DNA of 64,000 bases from Lysobacterales bacterium (GCA_016721015.1 JADKJL010000001.1:930001-994000), one strand, 5' to 3'. Counted from the first letter of the stretch, positions 35,846 through 45,642 are shown. The notes: generated from the letters alone by a model not told the origin. Translations and numbers: made by a program.

Positions 35846-36295
35846 TCAGATCTCGGGGGCCACCCGCAAATGGAAGGTGACCGGGCCGTCATTGACCAGT
35901 TGCACCATCATGTGGGTACGAAAGCGCCCGCTTTCCACTGTCGAATGCGCGGATCGTGCCAATTCCACAAGCCGGGTGAACAGCCGCTCTGCCTCCTCCG
36001 GGGTCGCGGCATTGGTGAATCCGGCACGCATGCCGCTCGAGGTATCCGCGGCCAGGGTGAATTGCGAGACCAGCAGGAGGCCGCCGTCGACATCGCGCAG
36101 CGATCGATTCATGCGACCTGAGGCGTCCGCGAAGACGCGATAGCCGAGCAGGCGCTCGAGCATGCGCCCGACCTGGGCCTCCCCGTCACTGCGTTCGACC
36201 GCGATAAAAGCCAGCAGGCCAGCACCGATGCGGCCGACGATCTCATCATCAACTTCGACGCTCGCCTCGCTGACACGCTGGATCAAGGCAATCAT
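35846..36295 (-). CDS. dtd: D-aminoacyl-tRNA deacylase
   Basis: The 149-residue protein starts at the ATG at 36295 (MIALIQRVSEASV), the standard Dtd N-terminus. Active-site segments are S-Q-F-T-L (LLLVSQFTLAAD) and the GP cis-proline motif N-D-G-P-V-T near the C-terminus. It removes D-amino acids (and glycine) mischarged on tRNA. It lies about 110 bases upstream of rpoD on the same strand. Confidence 0.96.
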   Translation of the reverse strand: MIALIQRVSEASVEVDDEIVGRIGAGLLAFIAVERSDGEAQVGRMLERLLGYRVFADASGRMNRSLRDVDGGLLLVSQFTLAADTSSGMRAGFTNAATPEEAERLFTRLVELARSAHSTVESGRFRTHMMVQLVNDGPVTFHLRVAPEI

Positions 36296-36440
36296 CGGCA
36301 ACTCCGGATCCATGGGCCGCTATCGTCGCCTCGAGTGACGAAGGCGGTCAATTGACGTCGATGCCTGTCGCATTTTGCGGCGCCTGCCGTTTCAGGGGTG
36401 GAGGGGTGCCGTTGGCGTCCGCAATATCGGGGATATCGTC

Positions 36441-38939
36441 ATGTGGAACGTAAATCGCCTGCTCATGGGCGCGCTGCTGCTCATGCTGTTTTGTCATCCG
36501 GCCGCTGCCGCCGAATATTGTGTGGGAACGGTGGCTGAACTCAATACGGCGCTGAACCAGGCGGTCAGCCCTTCGCAGGCGCTGTTCACGACCACGATCC
36601 GGCTCAAGCAGGGCACCTATCACGTCGGCGGCAGCCGCCTGACCCAGCCCAACCAGGCCTATTTCAACGCGTTGGAACTGCTCGGTGGCTACAACAGCGA
36701 CTGCTCGGCGCGCACGGTCAATCCCGACAACACGGTGTTCGACGCCGATGGCGCCACGTATTTCAAGTTTGACCCGCTCAGCGCCCTGCTGATCGAGGGC
36801 ATCCGGTTCCAGAACATCACCAACTACGAGCGCGTGGAGATCTGGTCTGCTGCCGACGACGTGTCCGTTCGGGTGCACAACAATGCGTTCGTGGGCGTGG
36901 GTTTCTTTGCCGTCTTAGGCGCCACCCCTGCACCTGATTTCGATTCGGTCAGCGGCATGACCATGAAGTTCGTCAACAACCGCGTGCACGGTTTTCCCTC
37001 CAGTGGCCTGGCGGCGGTGACAATGAACGCCCTCACCCAGATCCGTTTCACCGGCAATACCATTGCCGACAATCTGGGTTCGCAGGGGGCCGAATTCTGC
37101 TCCGACAGCGACATCTGGCTGGTCGACAACATCGCCTGGAACAACGGAGGCGACGACTTCCACGTGCTCGACGATTGCGGCGACGACATCACCTCGGGCG
37201 ATGCGCGATCCCGATCGAACCTGTATCAGAGTGTCCTCCTCAACCAGGTCGGCGATTCCGGCAGCAATCTGGTCGGAACCAATCCGCTGTTCGTCAACTC
37301 GGGTGCCGGCAACTACCGACTGCAGGCCACGTCGCCGGCGGTGAATTCCGGCGTCATTACCAGCAGCATGGTCGCCATCGACCTGGCCGGAAATCCGCGA
37401 GTGGTCGGTTCAACCGTGGATCGTGGCGCCTACGAGTCGACAGTCGACGATACGATCCCGACCACGTTGACCGTGACGAACACCAGTGACAGCGGTCCAG
37501 GGTCGTTGCGCCAGGCGATCGTGGATGCGAATGCGAACGTGGATTTTTCGTACATCAACTTCAACATTCCGGGCCCGTGCCCGCGCGTGATTGCGCCGAC
37601 ATCGGCCGACCTGCCGGCTATCGTCAGTGGCGTGCGCATCGATGGCTGGACGCAGCCCGGCAGTGCCTCCAACACGCGCACCAAGGGCGACAATGCCACA
37701 CGCTGCATCGTATTGGCCGGTGGCAACGGACGCAGCAGGGGATTGCAATTCAACGGTACCAGCAACGAGCAATTCTGGTTGCAGGGAGTGGCCTTCTCCG
37801 GATTCTCGCCGACGGGTGGCAACGGCGAGGCGCTGAGGATTTTTGGCGGTATCGGCAACCTGATCCGCGGCAACCAGTTCGGCGCGACGCTCTCCCCGGG
37901 TGCGGGCTCCCTGGTGCTGGCACCCAGCGACACCAACATCGTGCTCACGGGCTTTTCTTCCAGCACCGTCGGCGGCGAATCACCAGCGCATCGCAACGTC
38001 ATCGCCGACGCACGCGACAGGGGCGTGCTGATCACTTCGGTCTCGGTCTTCAGTTCCACGGGCAATGACATTGTCGACAATCTGATCGGCAGCTATGCGC
38101 TGGAGATTTCTGCAGCCGGCAACAACACCGGCATCAAGATACAAACCAGCGGCAACACGGTGCGCGAGAACACGATCATCAATAACAGCCAGGACGGCAT
38201 TTTGCTCGACGTTGCGGCGGCCCAGAACAATCTCATCGAATACAACCGGATCGGTGTGCGCGACACCATCTGCACCGGAATCCTCTGCTTTGGCGGGGCA
38301 GCGGGCAACGGCCGCGATGGCGTGCTGCTGTCGTTCGGCCCGCACGACAATCTCATCTACAACAACACGATCAAGAACAACACCAGTGCCGGCATCGGTA
38401 TCGGATCATCCAGTGGCGCCACCAGCCTCAGAAACTGGCTGATCGGGAACGCGCTGTACAACAACGGGGCCCAGGGCACGGCATTCAACGCTTATAACGG
38501 CGCCGACAACGATGCCTCTGCTTCGAATCAGGATATGGCCAACCGAGGCCTCAATTATCCCGTCATCACGCGGGCCTACGGCGGCACGCGCAAGGGCTGG
38601 GTGGAAGGCACGCTCGCCACGACCAACGGCAATTACATTCTCGACATCTTCTCTTCAGCCGAGGTCGACGCGGGCTTTCCGCGGGGCGAAGCCGAGGTAT
38701 TTCATCGCAGCTTCTACAGTGTCGCCGTCAGCAACGCGCCCTCAGGGCAGAACGGCAGTGCAAGTTTCCGCGTGCCATTCAGCGGCAGTCCCCTGCAGAG
38801 CCTGGCCGGACGCGTGATCACGCTGACAGCGGCGGACAACGTAGGCAACACCTCGGAACTGTCTGCGCCGGCTGCTTACCTGTGCGACGTCATCTACGCC
38901 CAGGCCTTCGACGATGCTTCCGACGATCGTTGTCCATAG
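36441..38939 (+). CDS. Large secreted beta-helix protein with CSLREA-like module
   Basis: The 832-residue protein starts at the ATG at 36441 with a signal peptide (LLMGALLLMLFCHPAAAA). Residues about 30-330 form one beta-helix. Near 345 a CSLREA-type module begins (TLTVTNTSDSGPGSLRQAI). A second helix follows, with N-x-I-x-x-N turns (YNRIGVRDTI, IYNNTIKNNTS). The C-terminus reads DVIYAQAFDDASDDRCP, a variant of the short motif ending the neighbouring secreted proteins, here with eight additional residues. It is probably cotranscribed with the gene at 38950 (10-base gap). No enzymatic site was identified. Confidence 0.85.
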   Translation: MWNVNRLLMGALLLMLFCHPAAAAEYCVGTVAELNTALNQAVSPSQALFTTTIRLKQGTYHVGGSRLTQPNQAYFNALELLGGYNSDCSARTVNPDNTVFDADGATYFKFDPLSALLIEGIRFQNITNYERVEIWSAADDVSVRVHNNAFVGVGFFAVLGATPAPDFDSVSGMTMKFVNNRVHGFPSSGLAAVTMNALTQIRFTGNTIADNLGSQGAEFCSDSDIWLVDNIAWNNGGDDFHVLDDCGDDITSGDARSRSNLYQSVLLNQVGDSGSNLVGTNPLFVNSGAGNYRLQATSPAVNSGVITSSMVAIDLAGNPRVVGSTVDRGAYESTVDDTIPTTLTVTNTSDSGPGSLRQAIVDANANVDFSYINFNIPGPCPRVIAPTSADLPAIVSGVRIDGWTQPGSASNTRTKGDNATRCIVLAGGNGRSRGLQFNGTSNEQFWLQGVAFSGFSPTGGNGEALRIFGGIGNLIRGNQFGATLSPGAGSLVLAPSDTNIVLTGFSSSTVGGESPAHRNVIADARDRGVLITSVSVFSSTGNDIVDNLIGSYALEISAAGNNTGIKIQTSGNTVRENTIINNSQDGILLDVAAAQNNLIEYNRIGVRDTICTGILCFGGAAGNGRDGVLLSFGPHDNLIYNNTIKNNTSAGIGIGSSSGATSLRNWLIGNALYNNGAQGTAFNAYNGADNDASASNQDMANRGLNYPVITRAYGGTRKGWVEGTLATTNGNYILDIFSSAEVDAGFPRGEAEVFHRSFYSVAVSNAPSGQNGSASFRVPFSGSPLQSLAGRVITLTAADNVGNTSELSAPAAYLCDVIYAQAFDDASDDRCP

Positions 38940-38949
38940 GAGAGTGCCC

Positions 38950-40455
38950 ATGCGCATGCTTGCCCTGATACTTGTTGCGGGCGTCTCGACATCCTTGCCT
39001 GCAGCGGCGAGCGTCTTCATCGTGACCAACAACAGCGACGCTGGCGCCGGCTCGCTGCGTCGGGCCATCACCGATGCCAATGCCGCCGCCGGAGCGGACA
39101 CGATCCAGTTTGCGATTCCGGGCAGCGGCGTGCACACGATCGCCTTGACCACACAGCTACCGGCGATCAGCGGCTCGCTCACGATAGACGGATTCTCGCA
39201 GAGCGGTGCCGTGCCGAATACGAATTCGACCACGCAGGGCGGACTCAACGCCATGCTGCAGATCGAACTGACCGGAACAGGCGGCTTCTACGGCTTGTAT
39301 ACCGACAGCGCGAACAACGTGATCCTGACCGTGCAGGGCCTCGCGATGCATGGCTTTATCGCCAACCTGTTTGGCGCACCGATCGCGGGGAACTCGCAAT
39401 TGCGCGCGTTCGGCGACTATTTTTGCACCAACGTGGATGGCAGTGCGGCGGCTTCCGGTCCATCCAATGGCTCCGGCATCAACACCAACGCAACACCGGC
39501 TTTCATCGGCGGTGATCTCGCCTCGCAACGCAATCTGATCTCCGGCTGCGGCACCTCTGCGATCGACATCCGCAGTCCGACCCAGGTGCGCGGCAATCTG
39601 ATCGGAACCGATGCGACCGGCAGCGTTGCGATACCGAATGGTCTGAACGGCATCTCGATGCAGAGCGACGCGGCCAATGTTGGCATCGGCGGCGCCACCG
39701 CGACCTCACGCAATGTGATCTCCGGGAATCACACGTTTGCAATCGCGCTTGGCAATCTTTCCTCTGCCGCGCAATACATCGGATTGCAAATACAAGGCAA
39801 CTACATCGGCACCGACTGGACTGGCCTTAATGCACTCCCTAACGGCTGGCCTGATTACAGCGCTGCGCAATTTGGCGGCGGCATCAGGTTGTCGAGCAAT
39901 CAGACCCTGTCGTCGACAGCGATCATCGGCGGCTTTGGCCCCGGCGAGGCGAACCTGATCGCCTTCAATCGCGGCACTGGCATCATCGCGGCCTCGAACA
40001 AGGCAGGTGAGGGCTTCGACAGTCGGGGCAACTGGATCCATCACAATCGTGCGGTCGGTCGAGCGAACCTCGATATCGGAGACGTCGGGCCTACGCCGAA
40101 TGACGTCGACGACGCGGATATCGGCGCCAACGGCCAGCAAAACTGGCCCGAGATCCTCGCCGCGAGCCAGGCCGGCGACCAGCTCACCGTCACCTATCGG
40201 GTCGATACAACGACTGCCAATGCGAACTACCCGTTGCGTATCGATTTCTACGCCAATGCGCTCGGTGGCAGCGGCGTTTGGCTGGCCCAGGACAGTTATT
40301 CGTCCACTGATGCACAACTACCGCGCACGATCATCTTGTCGCTGCCAGCCGGTGCGAAGGCGGTTCCTTGCGTGGCGACGGCGACCGATGCGATGGGGCA
40401 CAGCAGTGAATTCTCGCCTGCGTTCGACGTCCTGTTCGAAGACGATTTCGATTGA
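38950..40455 (+). CDS. Secreted beta-helix protein with CSLREA-like N-terminus, ends VLFEDDFD
   Basis: The 501-residue protein has an AGGAG-type ribosome-binding site upstream that overlaps the previous stop. A signal peptide (MLALILVAGVSTSLPAAA) is followed at once by the module FIVTNNSDAGAGSLRRAI, homologous to the one in the middle of the preceding protein. The rest is a repetitive beta-helix (GNLIGTDATGSVAIPNGLNG, QGNYIGTDWTGLNALPNG). It ends DVLFEDDFD at the extreme C-terminus, matching the shared motif. It is a surface or secreted protein of unknown binding target. Confidence 0.85.
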   Translation: MRMLALILVAGVSTSLPAAASVFIVTNNSDAGAGSLRRAITDANAAAGADTIQFAIPGSGVHTIALTTQLPAISGSLTIDGFSQSGAVPNTNSTTQGGLNAMLQIELTGTGGFYGLYTDSANNVILTVQGLAMHGFIANLFGAPIAGNSQLRAFGDYFCTNVDGSAAASGPSNGSGINTNATPAFIGGDLASQRNLISGCGTSAIDIRSPTQVRGNLIGTDATGSVAIPNGLNGISMQSDAANVGIGGATATSRNVISGNHTFAIALGNLSSAAQYIGLQIQGNYIGTDWTGLNALPNGWPDYSAAQFGGGIRLSSNQTLSSTAIIGGFGPGEANLIAFNRGTGIIAASNKAGEGFDSRGNWIHHNRAVGRANLDIGDVGPTPNDVDDADIGANGQQNWPEILAASQAGDQLTVTYRVDTTTANANYPLRIDFYANALGGSGVWLAQDSYSSTDAQLPRTIILSLPAGAKAVPCVATATDAMGHSSEFSPAFDVLFEDDFD

Positions 40456-40577
40456 ACAACGGTTTTCGGCGGCGGCGACCCGGCCGCATTCCTTGGCTCA
40501 GGTTTTCGCTCCGGATTGCCGGTCCTCGGTATCGCGGGATGGCGCGCCGCTGCGCGCCCTTCCATCCTTGCCGAGCC

Positions 40578-41951
40578 TTACTCGAATCCGTCCTCGAAGA
40601 TCACATCGTCGGAAATGAATTCCCACCAGCCACCATTGTCGAGGCCCACCGGTTGCACGTCGGTACCTGGAGAGCCGAGAAATACCTGATCGTTCAAAAC
40701 AGCGACGCTGCTGCCGAGATGGTCAGCGCCGTGGGGCGTATTTCCGAAGCCAAGGAGGGATTCGATCCAGACCGGCTGGCCGAGGAAGGTAGTCTTTCGA
40801 AAGAGCCGGGCGTTGCCTTGCTGGGCGACGGTTCCGTTGCTGTCCGGACAGCCGAGGACGAACTGGTCAGCGTATTGGTCGACGCTCAAGGCGGCGCCAC
40901 AATGACCGCCTATGGTGGCTGGCGCGCCTGGAAAATATTCATGCACGAGGTCATAGCCAAACGGGAACCCCGGTTTGAAGATGGTTACCGAGCCGACCCG
41001 GCCAGCGCCATTGTCGCGACCCGTGGCGCCCACGTAGACGTAATCCGCGTCGATGCCGACACTGGTGCCAAAAACGTCGAGAAACTGGGGATCCGGCGCA
41101 GTCAGCGTGCCGATTTCAACGAGTCCGCCAGTCCCGACATTCGGATTGGGCGCATAGACATGTGCCGCACCGGCGAGCGCATTGCCGTTCCGGGTTTCGC
41201 CAATCGCGCCAGCGACGAGTACAAAGTTCTGATCTCCGGTTCGCCGAATGGCCAGAGAAGAGCCGAGTTCCGCCCCGGCCACGCCACAGATAAAATTGTG
41301 TATTGCAGGAAGTGCCATGAATTGCTGGGCAGTCGTGTCGTATCGGTAGGTGACGACGCAGCCCGAATCGTTCGAGGGGATATAGCCGAGGGCCAACATT
41401 TCGTCATCCATCGCCAGTGAGTGACCATAATGTTGTCCGGGCCCTCCGGAGATGGCGCTTTTCAAGGTCAGAGCAGCAGCAGGCAGGCCGTTGTCGATGT
41501 AGATCTCGACCCGGCCGGCGCCTGAGTTGGCGCCGCCGCCGGAAACGAAATCGGGTGCCCCCACGACGAGGAAAGCGTAGCCAAAGGCCAGCGTGGCACC
41601 GAAATGCGCGCCCGCCTGAGGACTGTTGGAATACAGGGTGGCGGCCAGTTCCCAACCTTGCGGTCCCGGATTGTAAATACGCACGGCGCCGGCCTGCGCA
41701 AGCCCGTCCTTGTCTGCGTCAGGTGCACCTACATACATTCGTATCACCTCTCTCCCGTCGTCACCCAAGACGACGCGTATCGCCATGCTGCTACCAAGAT
41801 GCGAGCCGCTCGCACCGGAATACAGGTCATAGCGAGGTACCCAGGTTTGGGCGCCGGCAGGAGGCGCGAGGCCGGCTCCGAGCAGCAAGGCCAAGCTGGG
41901 CAGCATCGCCAACCAATGTGCGCGGGGGGAGGTGACAGCAAAGGACTTCAT
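40578..41951 (-). CDS. Secreted FG-GAP-like beta-propeller protein, ends VIFEDGFE
   Basis: The protein has 457 residues with a signal peptide (LPSLALLLGAGLAPPAGAQ). Repeats of the FG-GAP type, G-x-x-x-G-x-x-h-A-h, are visible (HLGSSMAI, HFGATLAFGYAFLVVGAPD, HYGHSLAMDDEML, VFGTSVGIDADYVYVGA, HLGSSVAVLNDQVFLGSPG). This predicts a seven-bladed integrin-alpha-like propeller. It ends DDVIFEDGFE, the shared C-terminal motif. It is divergent from the ECF sigma/kinase operon and convergent with the beta-helix pair, so it may belong to that regulon (inference). Confidence 0.86.
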   Translation of the reverse strand: MKSFAVTSPRAHWLAMLPSLALLLGAGLAPPAGAQTWVPRYDLYSGASGSHLGSSMAIRVVLGDDGREVIRMYVGAPDADKDGLAQAGAVRIYNPGPQGWELAATLYSNSPQAGAHFGATLAFGYAFLVVGAPDFVSGGGANSGAGRVEIYIDNGLPAAALTLKSAISGGPGQHYGHSLAMDDEMLALGYIPSNDSGCVVTYRYDTTAQQFMALPAIHNFICGVAGAELGSSLAIRRTGDQNFVLVAGAIGETRNGNALAGAAHVYAPNPNVGTGGLVEIGTLTAPDPQFLDVFGTSVGIDADYVYVGATGRDNGAGRVGSVTIFKPGFPFGYDLVHEYFPGAPATIGGHCGAALSVDQYADQFVLGCPDSNGTVAQQGNARLFRKTTFLGQPVWIESLLGFGNTPHGADHLGSSVAVLNDQVFLGSPGTDVQPVGLDNGGWWEFISDDVIFEDGFE

Positions 41952-41979
41952 TTGATTGACTCCATGGGATGTTGATTGA
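41952..41979. promoter_or_regulatory. Direct repeats TTGATTGA in divergent promoter region
   Basis: TTGATTGA occurs at 41952-41959 and 41972-41979, 20 bases apart, about two helix turns. They flank the ribosome-binding site of the FG-GAP gene, in the 121-base space shared with the ECF sigma gene. This is a candidate regulator site only. Confidence 0.25.
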
Positions 41980-42072
41980 TGAAACGGAGTCCGCCGTAAA
42001 ATCCGACATGGCGCTATGCTTGAGTGGTCGGCCGTGCTGGCGACGCCGCCCGGATTTCGGAGTCACGCCTCG

Positions 42073-42639
42073 ATGAGTGAGCCGCTGCCCCTGACCGAAT
42101 GGTTGCGCGCCGCCGGTAGCGGTGACAGCAGCGCGGGCGAGCGCGCCTACACGGCGGTCTATGCGGAACTGCGTCGGCTCGCAGTCTGCCAAATGGCGAA
42201 TCATGGTGGCCCATCCACGCTGACGCCTTCGGCTCTGGTCAACGAAGCCTTTATCAAGCTTGCTGGTGGATCGCTGGCTGATCTGAATGACCGCTGCCAC
42301 TTTTTCAATCTCGCCGCGCGCGCGATGCGTCAGACCATGATCGATCACGCGCGCGAGCGCCTTGCGCAAAAGCGCGGTGGCGACCTCATTCGCACCGAGC
42401 TTGACGACGGTCTGCCTGATCGGGCGCTCGACGCCCAGCAAGCTCTGGCCATCAACCAGGCCCTGATCGCGCTGGACCAGCAGGATGCGCAGCTCGCGGA
42501 GACTTTGAACTGGCGCGCCTTTGCCGGCTTGACCTCGGCCCAGATCGCCGAGTTGCGTGGGGTGACCGAGCGCACCGTGCAGCGCGACCTCGTTCTTGCA
42601 CGCAACTACCTGCGTCTTGCCTTGGGTGACACCGCGTGA
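42073..42639 (+). CDS. ECF-type RNA polymerase sigma factor (TIGR02999-like)
   Basis: The 188-residue protein starts at the ATG at 42073 (MSEPLPLTEW). Region 2 is seen in the YAELRRLAVCQMANHGG and ALVNEAFIKL segments, with region 2.4 in FFNLAARAMRQTMIDHARERLAQKRGG. Region 4 has the helix-turn-helix FAGLTSAQIAELRGVTERTVQRDLVLARNYL. This subgroup of ECF sigmas is typically encoded next to Ser/Thr kinases rather than anti-sigma factors, as it is here. Its stop codon overlaps the kinase start (GTGA). It may control the nearby secreted-protein genes. Confidence 0.92.
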   Translation: MSEPLPLTEWLRAAGSGDSSAGERAYTAVYAELRRLAVCQMANHGGPSTLTPSALVNEAFIKLAGGSLADLNDRCHFFNLAARAMRQTMIDHARERLAQKRGGDLIRTELDDGLPDRALDAQQALAINQALIALDQQDAQLAETLNWRAFAGLTSAQIAELRGVTERTVQRDLVLARNYLRLALGDTA

Positions 42640-45344
42640 ATGACAATTCGGGTACGCCGCTGTTTTCGCAAGAGCGCTGGGCGCGGTTGCGCCGCTCATT
42701 GAGCGAATTGCAAGACCTGGAGGCTTCTGCTCGCGAACAGGCGCTGCTGAAAATCGCGCAGAACGATGCTGAATTCGCGGCAAGTCTTCGCGAATTGTTG
42801 ACTGACGCCGACGGCTTTTTCACGCGTCCTTCCGAGCCCGGGATCGAGGGAATGCTGCCCGTAGACGAATTGATCCCGGAGCGCGTCGGCCCGTTTCGCC
42901 TGATTGAGCGGATTGGTGCCGGTGGCATGGGCGTCATCTATCTGGCCGAGCGCGAGCATGCCGATTTCGTTCAACGCGTGGCCATCAAGTTGCTCGACGG
43001 GGGTACTTCACGTCTGGCCATGCTGGCTTCTCGCGAGCGTCGCATCCTGGCTGCCCTGACGCACCCCAACATCACCGCCTTCGTTGACGCGGGCATCGAG
43101 CAGGGTCGGGCATGGATGGCCATGGAGTATGTCGAAGGCGATGCCTTGCTCGACTACTGCGCAGGGCATGAACTCGATGTGCGCGAGCGCGTGCAACTTT
43201 TCGACCAGGTCTGCTCGGCGGTGGCGCACGCGCACACCCAGCTTGTGGTGCATCGGGACCTCAAGCCATCAAATGTTCTGGTCAGTCGGAATGGCGTGGC
43301 CAAGCTGCTCGATTTCGGCATCGCCCTGGCGCTGGATACCGGTGACGATTCGACGCCGGCCACGCGCGTGTTCACCCCCGAATATGCGGCGCCCGAACAA
43401 CTGCGCGGAGAACGCGCGACCACGGCGACGGATGTTTATTCGCTCGGCCTAATCCTCTACGAATTGGTCAGTCAGCGGCGGCTACCCATCCTCGATCGCG
43501 CCACGCGGGATGGCGAGTGGACAACGGCTGAGCTCGCGCGGCATGCCGTGGCGAGCAATGCCGCAATCACCCGGCCCAGCGCTGCACACCGGACCATCGA
43601 CCCGCAGTTGCTCTCACGACTGATGCGCGGCGATCTCGGTCGCATCATCGCGCATGCGCTGAATCCGGCGCCGGCCCAACGCTACGCCTCAGTCGCTTCG
43701 CTGCGCGAGGATCTCGGGCGTTGGTTGGCCTTCCGCCCGCTGACGATCGGCCGACCGAGTGTGCTGTACGTTACGCGCCGCTTTGCGCGTCGTCATCGCC
43801 TTGGCGTAACGATGGCCGGTGTCGCCCTGATCGCCGTGTTGGGGCTCGGTAGTGCAGCCATCTGGCAGGCGCACGCCAAGACCCTGGAAGCCGAACGCGC
43901 GCGCACGGCGCTGCAGCAATCCGAGGTGACCCTCGATTTCGTCAGTTCGATGTTTCTTTCGGCCGATCCCTACCAGGGCAAGGGCATGCAGATCACCGCC
44001 GGCGAATTGCTGGCGGCTGCGCGCAAACGCATCGACACCGAGTTGGCCGAGGAACCCGAGGTGGCAACGGCCCTGCTCAGCAAGATTGCCAGTGTCTATG
44101 TCTCGCAGGGCGACGATGAGGCGACCAGGGAGGTATTGCGGAAAGCGATGGAATTCAACGCGCGCAGTGCGCAGCCTTCGGCTGAGCTCGCCGCGAGCGC
44201 TTCGGTTCGACTGGCCTACATCGACTATCAGTCCCGGCACGATCCGCTGGATCGGCGTCGCCTCGATGACGCCGTGCAGCAGTTGCGTGCGTTGGGTAAC
44301 CCGGCAAAGGTTTCACTGGGTCTGGCCTTGGTGATGCAAAGCAACCTGCTGTTTGGTGAAGGCCACCACGTCGAAGCAATGGCCATCTCGGGCGAGGCGG
44401 TGCAGGTACTGGAGCCCATTGGTGATGTGCATGCCTGGGAATATTTATGGGCAGTCTCGGGCTTCGCCGACTTGCTGGCGTCTTTGGATCGCAACGAGGA
44501 GGCCCTGGCGGTCGCCGACAAGGGCCTTGGCCACGCTTACCTGAAATTGCCAGAAGGAGAGGGCTTGCGTCAGGATCTGCTCGGCAATCGCGCGCGCGCC
44601 TTGGCCGGCCTGAGACAGTTTGCAGAAGCTGAAAAGACACTCGCACAGGTAATTGACAACAATACTGAAAAATTCGGTTTTGAGCATTTCAACGTGCGCT
44701 ACCTTCGCTATCGACGCATCCAGATACTGGAGTGGATGGGGCGACTGGATGACGCGCACTCGGAAATCGAAGCGTTAGTGGGCGCGAAAGCGAGCGGTGA
44801 GGAGCAACCGTTGTTGAGAATTGCCGCCGCTATCGAGGCGCTGATCATTGAGAATGAGCGTCGCGTGGGCGACGTCACTCGTCAGCTGGAAATGGCGAAA
44901 AGGGCCGCCTGCGGAGAGCCTGCTCAACCGCTGTTTTGTGCCAAGGTCAAGCTGATCGACGCTGAAATCGTCCTTCGCTCCAACCACGATGTAGCGGCGC
45001 GCGCGCTGCTCGATGCTTACGGCAGTGACGAGGCGTTTGGAAGCAGCCCTGTCCTTGGTCGACGCCTGACCCTCCTGCGCGCGGTGCTCGCGCGCCACGA
45101 GGGCCGCTTTGAAGAGGGGCGCAGGATGCTCGATGAAATGCGCGCCGCAACCGACGTGCCGGAAGAGTTCATCGCTGAAATTGACGTGGAATCGGGTTTC
45201 CTTGCTTTGGCGAGTGGCGATCGTCAGATGGCTGCCGAGGCACTCAAACGCGCAAGAACATACATTGCGCAGCCGCTTGTGAAGCTGACGCCGCGAGTGA
45301 TGGAGATTGATGCGGCCATTGCATTGGCGGAACGAACGCCCTGA
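42636..45344 (+). CDS. Transmembrane Ser/Thr protein kinase with TPR-like sensor part
   Basis: The 902-residue protein has a GTG start overlapping the sigma gene stop. An N-terminal ~85-residue helical region precedes the kinase domain (about 86-365): GAGGMGVIY, K118, HRDLKPSN with D208, DFG D226, APEQ. One membrane helix at 389-410. The ~490-residue extracytoplasmic part is helical and TPR-like (EVATALLSKIASVYVSQGDDE, RARALAGLRQFAEAEKTL, VLARHEGRFEEGRRML). By analogy with kinase-activated ECF groups, it probably phosphorylates the upstream sigma factor in response to an envelope signal. Confidence 0.92.
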   Translation: MNDNSGTPLFSQERWARLRRSLSELQDLEASAREQALLKIAQNDAEFAASLRELLTDADGFFTRPSEPGIEGMLPVDELIPERVGPFRLIERIGAGGMGVIYLAEREHADFVQRVAIKLLDGGTSRLAMLASRERRILAALTHPNITAFVDAGIEQGRAWMAMEYVEGDALLDYCAGHELDVRERVQLFDQVCSAVAHAHTQLVVHRDLKPSNVLVSRNGVAKLLDFGIALALDTGDDSTPATRVFTPEYAAPEQLRGERATTATDVYSLGLILYELVSQRRLPILDRATRDGEWTTAELARHAVASNAAITRPSAAHRTIDPQLLSRLMRGDLGRIIAHALNPAPAQRYASVASLREDLGRWLAFRPLTIGRPSVLYVTRRFARRHRLGVTMAGVALIAVLGLGSAAIWQAHAKTLEAERARTALQQSEVTLDFVSSMFLSADPYQGKGMQITAGELLAAARKRIDTELAEEPEVATALLSKIASVYVSQGDDEATREVLRKAMEFNARSAQPSAELAASASVRLAYIDYQSRHDPLDRRRLDDAVQQLRALGNPAKVSLGLALVMQSNLLFGEGHHVEAMAISGEAVQVLEPIGDVHAWEYLWAVSGFADLLASLDRNEEALAVADKGLGHAYLKLPEGEGLRQDLLGNRARALAGLRQFAEAEKTLAQVIDNNTEKFGFEHFNVRYLRYRRIQILEWMGRLDDAHSEIEALVGAKASGEEQPLLRIAAAIEALIIENERRVGDVTRQLEMAKRAACGEPAQPLFCAKVKLIDAEIVLRSNHDVAARALLDAYGSDEAFGSSPVLGRRLTLLRAVLARHEGRFEEGRRMLDEMRAATDVPEEFIAEIDVESGFLALASGDRQMAAEALKRARTYIAQPLVKLTPRVMEIDAAIALAERTP

Positions 45345-45642
45345 CCCTCGACCGGAATCCGGTCGGTCGACAAGAAGGTGCAACTGCGCAATCCTGCCGC
45401 CGTCGCTATCTGGCCCCTGTCATCAACATGACTCGTTGAATCAACAGGATTCTCGACGCGAAACGCTCGATTCTTGACTCGAACGGCAAACTCCGACTGG
45501 CTGCGCGTGCGGAGACTGCGCAACGGGAAAAGGTGGCGAAACCAGAGCCGGGGAAGGTTGGACTGAGGGGAAAAATGCGTGAACCGGGCTGCTGCATGTA
45601 GCGTGCCGGTAGAATCATGGCTTTCCTCCTGCCACTGATCCG

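Noticed and set aside
45350..45364. Hairpin GACCGGA/TCCGGTC after the ECF-linked kinase gene
   Set aside because: Only seven pairs with a one-base loop, which is too tight, and no T-run.
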